This document shows, piece by piece, positions 18,022 to 26,520 of a stretch of 64,000 bases of DNA. The translations under genes and the position numbers were made by a program. This DNA is from Mycolicibacterium aubagnense (lineage in GTDB: Bacteria > Actinomycetota > Actinomycetes > Mycobacteriales > Mycobacteriaceae). The first letter of the stretch is position 1. Each line of letters opens with the position of its first letter. The notes beneath the pieces are model-generated. The model saw only the letters and a list, made by a program, of their open reading frames with translations, was not told where the DNA came from and did no database searches. The stretch covers positions 434,001 to 498,000 of the forward strand of contig NZ_AP022577.1 in assembly GCF_010730955.1 (NCBI RefSeq). The letters run 5' to 3'.

Positions 18022-18458
18022 GTCGACCGCCCCGCCGGTGGTCCCGGCCGGGTTTGCAATCCTGATGATTTCAGGAGCGTCGCGGCGTCTCCTGCCCGGC
18101 GACGGCGCCCCGACGGCGGCATCGATAGACGCGAGGAGTTGGTCGGATCGAGTACGCCACACGACCTGTCGGGTCGTGACGAGGCTGCTCGGCCGGCCGA
18201 TGTGTCGGCGTGAAAGACGTTGAAGCGAAGCCTGTTTAGGCGCTGACAGGCCACGCCGATCGTGCCCGTCCCTGGTCTTCGGCACGCTGGCCGCCTTGAC
18301 CGTGACCATGGCGGTGCGACCCCGGATACGGCTCGGACCAAGCGAGCCACGCAACCATCCGGTTATTCCCTTCGGTCGCGATGGCGGTGTCTCCGCGGGG
18401 CGCGATCTGCGCGCGGTTCGGCACAGTGGTCGTATCCGTCAGGAAGGCAGGTCGCGTG
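18022..18458. other. 437-bp spacer without a convincing gene
   Basis: Frames on both strands here are Arg/Ser-rich and lack starts with ribosome sites. No strong hairpin or operator-like dyad was seen apart from AGGAAGGCAG (18441-18450), the ribosome site for the next gene. It may be decayed coding sequence. Confidence 0.4.
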
Positions 18459-19631
18459 ATGCCTGATTCGTCGAGCCGATTCCATCTGGCCGTGGCTCTG
18501 GACGGCGCCGGATGGCACCCGGCCGCGTGGCGGGAGGCCGACGCGCGACCGGCAGACCTTTTTGGCGCCGACTATTGGACCGATCTGGTGATCGAGGCCG
18601 AACGCGGCGCACTGGACTTCGTGACCATCGAGGACTCGTTGGCAGTTCAGTCCGACGAACCGTACGAGCCAGATGATCGCATCGATCGAGTCCGTGGGCG
18701 GTTGGATGCCGTGCTCATCGCCGCACGGGTCGCGCCTCGTACCCAGCGGATCGGTCTGGTGCCGACTGCGGTCGTCACCCATACCGAGCCCTTCCACGTG
18801 TCGAAAGCGGTCGCGACCCTCGACTATGTGAGCGCCGGGCGGGCGGGCGTCCGCGTCCAGATCGCGGGACGGCCGGATGTGGCGGCGCATTTCGGGCGGC
18901 GGGAGCCGGCGGATCCGCAGCGGGCCGATGAATACTTCGCCGAGACTGTGGATTACGTCGAGGTGCTGCGGCGCTTGTGGGACAGCTGGGAGGACGACGC
19001 CGAGATCCGCGACGCCGCGACGGGGCGATTCGTCGACCGGGACAAGCTGCACTACATCGACTTCGAGGGTCGTTGGTTTTCGGTCAAGGGCCCGGCGATC
19101 ACGCCTCGTCCGCCGCAGGGCCAGCCGATCGTCGCGGCATTGGGCCACGGCAGGGCATCGTACGAGTTGATCGCCGAAAGCACGGACGTCGGGTTTGTCA
19201 CCCCGAGTGATGCAGGAGACGCGGCAGGCATTGTCGGCGACATCCGCACACGACAACAGGCCGTGGGCCGGGAGTCCGAGACGCTGCACATCTTCGGCGA
19301 CCTGGTGGTCTTTCTCGACGACAGCGAGTTGGCTGCCCAGGCGCGCCGACGCCGGCTCGATGACCTTGCCGGCTCCGAATATCGCAGCGACGCAGATGTT
19401 TTCACCGGCACCGCCGCACAGTTGGCGGACCTGCTGCAGCAGTGGCACGCGGCCGGGTTGACGGGCTTTCGGCTGCGGCCGGCGGCGCTGCCGCACGACT
19501 TGGTCCAGATCACCGAGCATCTGGTGCCCGAATTGCGCCGCCGCGGATTGTTCCGCGCCGCGTACGAAGCGGGCACGTTACGTGGGCTGCTCGGCCTGCC
19601 GCATCCGGTCAACCGCTACACGGTCGCCTGA
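18459..19631 (+). CDS. LLM class flavin-dependent oxidoreductase
   Basis: 390 aa from an ATG with AGGAAGGCAG upstream. Luciferase-like barrel: FHLAVALDGAGWHP, LDFVTIEDSLAV, VSAGRAGVRVQIAG. The family oxidises small sulfur, nitrogen or carbonyl compounds with reduced flavin. First of three successive LLM genes (18.5-22.2 kb) that seem to form one unit. Confidence 0.85.
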   Translation: MPDSSSRFHLAVALDGAGWHPAAWREADARPADLFGADYWTDLVIEAERGALDFVTIEDSLAVQSDEPYEPDDRIDRVRGRLDAVLIAARVAPRTQRIGLVPTAVVTHTEPFHVSKAVATLDYVSAGRAGVRVQIAGRPDVAAHFGRREPADPQRADEYFAETVDYVEVLRRLWDSWEDDAEIRDAATGRFVDRDKLHYIDFEGRWFSVKGPAITPRPPQGQPIVAALGHGRASYELIAESTDVGFVTPSDAGDAAGIVGDIRTRQQAVGRESETLHIFGDLVVFLDDSELAAQARRRRLDDLAGSEYRSDADVFTGTAAQLADLLQQWHAAGLTGFRLRPAALPHDLVQITEHLVPELRRRGLFRAAYEAGTLRGLLGLPHPVNRYTVA

Positions 19632-19665
19632 ACCGCCGATACCCGCAGAATCCGAGGATCAGCCA

Positions 19666-21054
19666 ATGGGTAAGCCAGTCAAGCAGATTCATCTCGCCGC
19701 GCACTTCCCCGGGGTCAACAACACCACCGTGTGGAGTGACCCGGCAGCGGGAAGCCACATCGAGTTCAGCTCGTTCGTGCACTTCGCTCAGACCGCCGAG
19801 CGCGGGAAATTCGATTTCCTGTTTCTGGCCGAAGGGCTGCGGCTGCGCGAACAGAACGGGCACATCTACGACCTCGATGTGGTGGGTCGTCCGGACACCT
19901 TCACCGTGTTGGCCGCACTGGCCGCGGTGACAGACCGGCTCGGGTTGACCGGCACCATCAACTCGACCTTCAACGAGCCCTACGAAGTCGCTCGGCAATT
20001 CGCCTCGCTGGACCATCTCTCGGCAGGCCGTGCCGCCTGGAATGTCGTGACGTCGTGGGACGCGTTCACCGGGGAGAACTTTCGCCGCGGTGGCTTCCTG
20101 GCCGAGGACCAGCGGTACGAACGGGCCAAGACGTTTCTGCGGACGACGCTGGAGCTCCTCGACTCGTGGCACGGTGGCGAGATCGTGGCAGACAAGGACG
20201 ATGGGGTGTTCCTGTCCGATCGCGATGCCGGTGCGTTCGCGCACACGGATTCGCACTTCGACATCCACGGCAGGTTCAACGTGCCACGCAGCCCCCAGGG
20301 CCGGCCGGTGATCTTCCAGGCGGGCGATTCAGACGAGGGCCGGGAATTCGCGGCATCCGCCGCGGACGCGATCTTCTCCCGGCACAGCACGCTGGCGGCC
20401 GGGCAAGCGTTCTACACCGATGTCAAGGGCAGGTTGGCGCGATACGGGCGTCGCAATGACGAGTTGCTCATCCTGCCGGCCGCCACCTTCGTGATCGGCG
20501 ACACCGACCAGGAGGCCGCCGACATCGCGCACCAGGTCCGGCTTGCCCAGGTGTCGCCGCAGACCGCGATCAAACTCCTCGAACAGCTCTGGAATCGGGA
20601 CCTGTCCGACCATGATCCGGACGGCCCACTCCCCACGGTGGATCCTGTCGTGGGGGAGAACACCATCTCCCTCGGCCGGGCCAGTGTGCGCATGTTCCGC
20701 GACCCGCTCGCGATCGCCTCCGAGTGGCGGGCCAAAGCCGAGGCGCAGCACCTCAGCAGTCGTGAACTGATTGTCGAAGTCACCGGCCGGCAGTCGTTCA
20801 TCGGGTCACCCCAGACGATCGCGTCGACCATCGATGACTTCGTTCAGGCCGATGCCAGTGACGGATTCATCCTCGTCCCACACATCACGCCCGGCGGGCT
20901 CGATCCTTTTGTCGATCGGGTGGTGCCGCTGCTGCAGGAGCGCGGGACGTTCCGGGCCGAATACACGGGCCACACGCTGCGCGATCATCTGGGGCTGGCG
21001 CCGCTACCGGCGCCGGCGACCCGGGCGAACCAGTCCACCGAGGTGGCGTCGTAG
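19666..21054 (+). CDS. FMN-dependent monooxygenase, NtaA/SnaA/DszA type
   Basis: 462 aa from an ATG after GAGGATCAGCCA. HLAAHFPGVNNTTVW, FLFLAEGLRLRE and HLSAGRAAWNVVTSWDAF are signatures of the NtaA/SnaA/DszA branch, FMNH2-dependent monooxygenases of aminocarboxylates, antibiotics or sulfones. Sits 34 bp after one LLM gene and 0 bp before another, indicating an operon. A flavin reductase is not encoded nearby. Confidence 0.88.
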   Translation: MGKPVKQIHLAAHFPGVNNTTVWSDPAAGSHIEFSSFVHFAQTAERGKFDFLFLAEGLRLREQNGHIYDLDVVGRPDTFTVLAALAAVTDRLGLTGTINSTFNEPYEVARQFASLDHLSAGRAAWNVVTSWDAFTGENFRRGGFLAEDQRYERAKTFLRTTLELLDSWHGGEIVADKDDGVFLSDRDAGAFAHTDSHFDIHGRFNVPRSPQGRPVIFQAGDSDEGREFAASAADAIFSRHSTLAAGQAFYTDVKGRLARYGRRNDELLILPAATFVIGDTDQEAADIAHQVRLAQVSPQTAIKLLEQLWNRDLSDHDPDGPLPTVDPVVGENTISLGRASVRMFRDPLAIASEWRAKAEAQHLSSRELIVEVTGRQSFIGSPQTIASTIDDFVQADASDGFILVPHITPGGLDPFVDRVVPLLQERGTFRAEYTGHTLRDHLGLAPLPAPATRANQSTEVAS

Positions 21055-22179
21055 ATGGCGACTCCGCTGACGGTGCTCGATCTGGTGCCGATCTCGTCGG
21101 GTTCGACGGCGCCGCAGGCGCTGCGCAACAGCGTCGACCTCGCCAAGCGCGCGGAGGCACTCGGCTATGCGCGGTATTGGTTCGCCGAGCATCACCTCAA
21201 TCCCGGTATTGCCGGCACGTCGCCGGCCGTGCTTCTTGCGCTGACCGCTGCGGAGACATCGACCATCCGGCTCGGCTCGGGCGCGGTTCAGATGGGCCAC
21301 CGGACCGCTGTGGCGACAGTGGAGGAGTTCGGACTGCTCGACGCGCTCCATCCGGGCCGGTTCGATCTGGGACTGGGTCGCTCCGGCGGCAAGCCGCGGG
21401 AACCCAGAGTGCCGGCGCGGGCCGCGGTGGCCCCTTCGGCCAACGGCCGTTCTTCTGACGGGGTGTTGATCCCCTCGAAGTTCGATCCGACACCGCTGTT
21501 GAAGTCCCCGCGGTTTGCCCTCCAGCGGGCGCTGCTTCAGCAACCGGGCGCGCAGTCGCAGAACTACACCGACCAGGTCGACGACATTCTGGCGCTGATC
21601 GCCGGCGTCTACCGCGACGCCGATGGGCTGACGGCACAGGTAGTGCCGGGCGAAGGCGCTGACCTCCAGCTCTGGATCCTGGGCAGCAGCGGCGGTGAGA
21701 GTGCCGACGTCGCCGGCGCGAGAGGGCTGCGGTTCGCGGCCAACTACCACGTCGCGCCGGCGTCGGTCCTTGAGGCGACCGACGCCTACCGGGCCGCGTT
21801 CCGGCCATCGGCCGAGCTCGGCGAGCCCTACGTCGCGGTCTCGGCTGACGTCGTCGTCGCCGAGGACGAGGCCACCGCCCGGGAGCGCGCCGCCGGATAC
21901 GGTCTGTGGGTCCGCAGCATCCGCACGGCTGAAGGCGCGATCCCGTTCCCGACCCCGGCCGAAGCACGGACGTACGCCTGGACCGCCGCCGAACACGAGC
22001 TCGTCGCGGACCGGGTGGACACTCAGTTCGTCGGATCGGCCGCCCAGGTCGCCGATAAGCTGGAGCGGTTGCGCGATGCCACCGAGGCCGACGAATTGAT
22101 CGTCACGACCATCACCCACGACCACAGCGACCGGGTGCGGTCCTATGAGCTGCTGGCCGACGAATGGTCCCGGCGGTGA
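21055..22179 (+). CDS. LLM class oxidoreductase, MsnO8-like
   Basis: 374 aa, ATG directly after the preceding stop. LTVLDLVPISSGSTAPQAL and YWFAEHHLNPGIAGTSP mark the MsnO8/alkanal monooxygenase-like branch. Completes the three-gene LLM set; tight packing means one message. Substrate unknown; the companions suggest oxidative attack on one xenobiotic or sulfur compound. Confidence 0.87.
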   Translation: MATPLTVLDLVPISSGSTAPQALRNSVDLAKRAEALGYARYWFAEHHLNPGIAGTSPAVLLALTAAETSTIRLGSGAVQMGHRTAVATVEEFGLLDALHPGRFDLGLGRSGGKPREPRVPARAAVAPSANGRSSDGVLIPSKFDPTPLLKSPRFALQRALLQQPGAQSQNYTDQVDDILALIAGVYRDADGLTAQVVPGEGADLQLWILGSSGGESADVAGARGLRFAANYHVAPASVLEATDAYRAAFRPSAELGEPYVAVSADVVVAEDEATARERAAGYGLWVRSIRTAEGAIPFPTPAEARTYAWTAAEHELVADRVDTQFVGSAAQVADKLERLRDATEADELIVTTITHDHSDRVRSYELLADEWSRR

Positions 22180-22295
22180 CCCGGAGGCCTAGAAGTATGA
22201 CGGCGCAGCCCTTTTCGGTGGAACGCTGAACACGTCTGCAGCTGTCGTGTCGCGCGCCACAGCCGGTGCACGGCATTCGGCCCTAGGCTGGAGCC

Positions 22296-24098
22296 ATGAC
22301 TCAGAGCAGCGCCCTGTTCCAGATCGAGGACTGTATCGACGAGTCGGGGACCGTGACACTGCCGCCCACCGCGACGCTGATCGCATTGATCGACGGCAAC
22401 GTCGCCCATCTGCCCGACATGGTGGCATACCGCTACTTGGACTACTCCGGCGATGAGGCACGGACCTTCGAATTGACCTGGTCCGAGCTCGGGGTGCGGC
22501 TGGCGGCGATCGCGGCCCGGGCACAGGCTGTCACCGAGCGTGGTGATCGAGTCGCCATCATGGCGCCGCAGGGACTCGACTACGTCGCCGGGTTCTTCGC
22601 GGCGATCAAGGCCGGCGCTATCGCGGTACCCCTGTTCGCGCCCGAATTGCCGGGGCACGCCGAACGTTTGGATACGGCGCTCCACGACGCGCGACCGGCC
22701 GCGATCTTGACGACGTCGTCGGCGCGGTCGGCCGTCACCGAATTCCTGTCCGCTCATCCGGATTTGGGAACGCCAACGGTCATCGCCGTCGATGAAGTGC
22801 CCGACGAGGAAGGCGCCGCGTTCAGTCCCGTCCACATCGAGATCGACGACGTCTCGCACCTGCAGTACACCTCGGGCGCCACCCGACCGCCGGTCGGCGT
22901 CGAGATCACGCATAAAGCCGTGGGCACCAACCTGATTCAGATGATCCTGTCCATCGACATGCTTGACCGCAACACGCACGGCGTGAGCTGGCTGCCCCTG
23001 TACCACGACATGGGTCTGTCCATGATCGGCTTTCCCACCGTATACGGCGGGCATTCCACGTTGTTGTCTCCCACCGCGTTCGTCCGCCGGCCGCTGCGAT
23101 GGATCCAAGCGTTGTCGGATGGGTCGAAGGTCGGCCGGGTTGTCACTGCCGCACCGAATTTCGCCTACGAGTGGTCGGCGCATCGAGGCGCGCCGAACCC
23201 CGGTGACGACATCGACCTGGCCAATGTCGTGATGATCGTCGGTTCCGAGCCGGTCAGCATTGACGCCATCAACACCTTCAACGCGGCGTTCGAACCGCAC
23301 GGACTGCCGAAGACGGCGATCAAGCCGTCCTACGGCATCGCCGAGGCAACACTTTTCGTATCCAACATTGCCCCTGACGCCGAGGCGACGGTGCGGTATT
23401 TCGACCGCGGCCAGTTGTCGGCCGGCATCGCCGAGCCTGTGGCCGCGGATGCGCCAGGTGCGGTCGCGCAGGTCTCCTGCGGGCAGACGGCCCGCAGTCT
23501 CTGGACTGTGATCGTGGACCCGGCTACCGGAACCGAGGTGCCGGACGGGCGAGTCGGCGAGATTTGGTTGCAGGGCAACAACATCGGCCGGGGTTACTGG
23601 GGCCGGCCAGACGAGACCCAGAGGATTTTCCACGCTCGGCTGCGGACTGCCCTGCCGGAGAACAGTCACGCCGACGGTGCCGATGTCGACGGATCCTGGA
23701 TGCGCACCGGAGATCTGGGTTTCTACTTCGACGGTGAGTTGTACGTGACGGGTCGCCTGGCCGACGTCATCGAGCTCGGCGGTCGAAATCACTATCCACA
23801 GGACATCGAGGCCACCGTCGCCGACGCCTCACCTCTGGTACGGCGCGGATACGTGACGGCTTTCACCGTCCCGGCGGAGGACGGCGACCAGTTGGTGATC
23901 ATCGCCGAACGCGCATCGGGCACGGCCCGTCGCGATCCGCAGCCGGCCATCGATGCGATTCACGCGCTTGTGCCTGAACGGCACGACGTGCCGGTCGCCG
24001 ACGTCCGCTTGCTGCCCGCCGGCGGCATCCCGCGCACCACCAGCGGGAAACTGGCCCGCCGCGCCTGCCGCACCGCTTATCTGGACGGCACGCTGTAG
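22296..24098 (+). CDS. Fatty-acyl-AMP ligase (FadD/FAAL family)
   Basis: 600 aa. P-loop-like LQYTSGATRPPVGVEITHKA, adenylation motifs VSWLPLYHDMGL and SYGIAEATLFV, MRTGDLGFY and a C-terminal PRTTSGK. The sequence around the core fits fatty-acyl-AMP ligases, which activate fatty acids to adenylates and hand them to carrier proteins instead of CoA. In mycobacteria such enzymes usually sit beside polyketide synthases; none is present here, so its partner must be elsewhere. Monocistronic in appearance. Confidence 0.87.
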   Translation: MTQSSALFQIEDCIDESGTVTLPPTATLIALIDGNVAHLPDMVAYRYLDYSGDEARTFELTWSELGVRLAAIAARAQAVTERGDRVAIMAPQGLDYVAGFFAAIKAGAIAVPLFAPELPGHAERLDTALHDARPAAILTTSSARSAVTEFLSAHPDLGTPTVIAVDEVPDEEGAAFSPVHIEIDDVSHLQYTSGATRPPVGVEITHKAVGTNLIQMILSIDMLDRNTHGVSWLPLYHDMGLSMIGFPTVYGGHSTLLSPTAFVRRPLRWIQALSDGSKVGRVVTAAPNFAYEWSAHRGAPNPGDDIDLANVVMIVGSEPVSIDAINTFNAAFEPHGLPKTAIKPSYGIAEATLFVSNIAPDAEATVRYFDRGQLSAGIAEPVAADAPGAVAQVSCGQTARSLWTVIVDPATGTEVPDGRVGEIWLQGNNIGRGYWGRPDETQRIFHARLRTALPENSHADGADVDGSWMRTGDLGFYFDGELYVTGRLADVIELGGRNHYPQDIEATVADASPLVRRGYVTAFTVPAEDGDQLVIIAERASGTARRDPQPAIDAIHALVPERHDVPVADVRLLPAGGIPRTTSGKLARRACRTAYLDGTL

Positions 24099-24123
24099 TT
24101 CTCCCTGGCGCTGCGGTCACCAC

Positions 24124-24139
24124 TATGAACTGATTCATA
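24124..24139. promoter_or_regulatory. Operator copy 1: TATGAACTGATTCATA
   Basis: Perfect 6-bp arms TATGAA/TTCATA, 4-nt centre. A second copy lies at 24219-24234 in the same 172-bp spacer before the TetR-SRPBCC-LLM operon; 13 of 16 bases agree between copies. Confidence 0.6.
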
Positions 24140-24218
24140 ATCTGCTGGGTGAAGCGCCGTGAACATGACTAAACGGCGTGCGAAGTAGCATTCGGATTAC
24201 CCGCTCTTGACGCATCTC

Positions 24219-24234
24219 TATGAAAGGAATCATA
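24219..24234. promoter_or_regulatory. Operator copy 2: TATGAAAGGAATCATA
   Basis: 5-bp arms TATGA/TCATA. With copy 1 it gives the shared form TATGAAnnGAnTCATA. Lies 37 bp before the TetR start; two sites 95 bp apart suggest cooperative autorepression. Confidence 0.6.
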
Positions 24235-24270
24235 ATTCGAGTCGATTGAACCGCCCGCCTGGAGTTGCCC

Positions 24271-24867
24271 ATGCCGCCCGACACCCGCCAGTCGATGGTG
24301 CTCGCCGCAGTCGAACTGCTGCGTGAGCGTGGCGTCGACGGTGTCACGCTCGACGATGTGCTGAGCAGGAGCGGGGCACCTCGCGGCTCGATCTATCACC
24401 ACTTTCCCAACGGACGCGCGCAGATCGTCGATGAGGCTGCGCAACTGAGCGGCGATGCGATATCGGCGCTGATCGCCAAGGCGGCCCCGAGGGGCTCTGC
24501 CGCCATCATCGACGCCGTCACCGAGTTCTGGCGGAAGCTGCTGCGCAAGAGCAATTTTGCGGCCAGCTGCCCGGTGGTATCCATTGCGGTGAGCGCTCCG
24601 CCGGACTCGACGCTGGCGCAGCACGCCAATCAGATCTTTCGCACGTGGCATGGGCTGGTTACCGACTCACTCACCGCCGAGGGACTCGACGTCGTCGCGG
24701 CCCGCCGGCTCGCGACCATGTCGCTCGGTGCCATTGAGGGTGCGATCACCATGTGCCGGGCCACGTCGAGTCTGCAGCCGCTCGATGACGTCAACGCCGA
24801 ACTGAAGTTGCTGCTGTCGGCGCGAACGCTTTTCGCTGCCGGCGCACGTACCCCGAAGGGAAGTTGA
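24271..24867 (+). CDS. TetR family regulator
   Basis: 198 aa from ATG with GGAG 6 nt upstream; a TTG at 24265 is less suitable. HTH: LSRSGAPRGSIYHHFPNGRA (about residues 32-51), the form seen in LmrA/YxaF-like repressors. First gene of an operon with SRPBCC and LLM proteins, preceded by twin 16-bp palindromes. Confidence 0.87.
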   Translation: MPPDTRQSMVLAAVELLRERGVDGVTLDDVLSRSGAPRGSIYHHFPNGRAQIVDEAAQLSGDAISALIAKAAPRGSAAIIDAVTEFWRKLLRKSNFAASCPVVSIAVSAPPDSTLAQHANQIFRTWHGLVTDSLTAEGLDVVAARRLATMSLGAIEGAITMCRATSSLQPLDDVNAELKLLLSARTLFAAGARTPKGS

Positions 24868-24870
24868 GTC

Positions 24871-25377
24871 ATGGAGTGGACCGGTGCGGTGTATGCCGAC
24901 GCCCCTACTGTCGAGGTTTCGACGTGGATCGACGCGCCGGTCGAGCGGGTATGGGAACTGGCTTCCGACATCACGGTGATGCCCGAGTGCAGCCCGGAGT
25001 TGCAGCGAGTCGAGTGGCTCGAAGGCTGCGACACACCTCGTATCGGTGCCCGGTTCGTCGGGTACAACAGCCACCCGGCGCTCGGTGACTGGTCGACGGA
25101 GTCCGAGATCGTCGAGTACGAGCCGCGGCATGTGATGGCCTGGGCCATCGGCGATGCCGAGAACCCGACCGCGACCTGGCGGCTGAGTCTGAGCCACGAG
25201 GGCACCGGAACCCGGCTCGCGCAATGGGCTCAGATGGGCCCTGCGCCGTCCGGGTTGTCTCTGGCGATCACCCGGATGCCCGACAAGGAGCAGAAGATCG
25301 TCTTCAACCGGCTCCGCGAATTCGAGACCGGCATGCAGGCAGCCCTTGCCCACATCAAGCAGCGGGCCGAAAGCTGA
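24871..25377 (+). CDS. SRPBCC family (START-like) protein
   Basis: 168 aa, begins 3 bp after the TetR stop. VEVSTWIDAPVERVWELASD is the typical first strand and helix of the polyketide-cyclase/START fold; a long C-terminal helix follows. Such proteins bind hydrophobic ligands or cyclise polyketides. Its stop overlaps the start of the LLM gene (TGATG). Probably carries or modifies the LLM substrate. Confidence 0.87.
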   Translation: MEWTGAVYADAPTVEVSTWIDAPVERVWELASDITVMPECSPELQRVEWLEGCDTPRIGARFVGYNSHPALGDWSTESEIVEYEPRHVMAWAIGDAENPTATWRLSLSHEGTGTRLAQWAQMGPAPSGLSLAITRMPDKEQKIVFNRLREFETGMQAALAHIKQRAES

Positions 25378-26429
25378 TGCGCGCGGCGACCACGATCGAG
25401 GCGGACAGCCTCGGAAACTGGAAGTACCAACGGATTTTCGTGGCAGAAGCCGAGAAGCTGGGCCTTGACATCTGCTGGGTCGCCGAGGCGTGGGGGTCCG
25501 ATGCGCCGTCTGCACTGGGCTTCTATGCCGCGTGCACGGAGCGGATGTTGTTGGGCTCGGGCATCATTCAGCTGGGCACCCGTACCCCGGTGGCCATCGC
25601 TCAAGCCGCGATCACGCTGTCGAACTTGTCGGAAGGACGCTTCCTACTGGGCCTGGGCGCATCAGGCCCACAGGTTATCGAGGGACTGCACGGCGTACCG
25701 TTCGCCAAGCCGCTGGGCCGGATGCGGGAGACCATCGACGTCATCCGCCAAGCGGTGGCCGGTGATCGGATCTCCTACAGCGGCAAGCAGTTCCAGATTC
25801 CGCTGCCGGGCGGCGACGCGAAGCCGATGCGGCTGTCCATGCGGGCAGAACACGAAATCCCTTTGTATGTCGCCAGTCTCACGCCCGCGATGCTGCGTCT
25901 CACCGGCGAAGTCGCCGACGGCTGGCTCGGCACCAGCTTTGTCCCGGAAGGCGCCGACGACGCCTACTTCGCGCATCTCGATGACGGACTCGCTCGCTCC
26001 GGCCGAACCCGCGCTCATCTGGACATCTGCCAGGGCGCCGAGGTGTCCTTCGCCCGTGACGAGGAGCATCTGAAGACACTGATCGACGCCCGCAAATCCG
26101 AGTTGGCGTTCAGCCTCGGTGGAATGGGTTCGGCCTCAACCAATTTCTACAACCAGGCGTACAGCAGGCAAGGTTGGGCCGAAGTTGCGGCGGCGGTCCG
26201 CGAACGCTGGCAGTCCGGTGACCGCGAGGGTGCGGCGGCGCTCATCACCGACGAGATGATCCTTGCCACCACCTTGATCGGTACTGCGGACATGGTGCGG
26301 GACCGCCTGCAGGTGTGGTGCGACACCGGCGTCGACACGGTCCGCATCTATCCGGCGGGGGACACCCTCGAAGAACGGTTCACCACGCTCGGCGCCGCGA
26401 TCGACCTCGTGCATTCGATCACCCGGTAG
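25377..26429 (+). CDS. LLM class oxidoreductase, probably F420-dependent branch
   Basis: 350 aa from ATG overlapping the SRPBCC stop by 1 bp. AEAEKLGLDICWVAEAWGSD, MLLGSGIIQLGTRTP and FLLGLGASGPQV are features of the F420-dependent LLM group common in mycobacteria. The cofactor assignment is from family resemblance. Last gene of the TetR-SRPBCC-LLM operon, ending at a strong hairpin. Confidence 0.87.
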   Translation: MRAATTIEADSLGNWKYQRIFVAEAEKLGLDICWVAEAWGSDAPSALGFYAACTERMLLGSGIIQLGTRTPVAIAQAAITLSNLSEGRFLLGLGASGPQVIEGLHGVPFAKPLGRMRETIDVIRQAVAGDRISYSGKQFQIPLPGGDAKPMRLSMRAEHEIPLYVASLTPAMLRLTGEVADGWLGTSFVPEGADDAYFAHLDDGLARSGRTRAHLDICQGAEVSFARDEEHLKTLIDARKSELAFSLGGMGSASTNFYNQAYSRQGWAEVAAAVRERWQSGDREGAAALITDEMILATTLIGTADMVRDRLQVWCDTGVDTVRIYPAGDTLEERFTTLGAAIDLVHSITR

Positions 26430-26447
26430 ATTCCCGCAGGCCCACAA

Positions 26448-26510
26448 CGCCGAAACGGCATTCCAGCAGAACAAGTTCGAGAACGTGCCTGCCGGAATGC
26501 CGTTTCGGCG
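26448..26510. terminator. Bidirectional stem-loop between LLM and gap genes
   Basis: CGCCGAAACGGCATTCC (26448-26464) pairs perfectly with 26494-26510; after one mismatch the stem continues GCAG/CTGC, giving 22-bp arms and a 19-nt loop. It separates convergent genes. A related hairpin lies on the other side of the gap gene at 28091-28145. Confidence 0.7.
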
Positions 26511-26520
26511 GAAGAGGAGA

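Noticed and set aside
17781..18350. Reverse frames of 164-189 residues over the amidohydrolase end and spacer
   Set aside because: Low-complexity Arg/Ser/Pro composition, most of it antisense to the certain gene.
22143..23792. 549-residue reverse frame opposite the fatty-acyl-AMP ligase gene
   Set aside because: Shadow frame; the forward gene carries all adenylation motifs.
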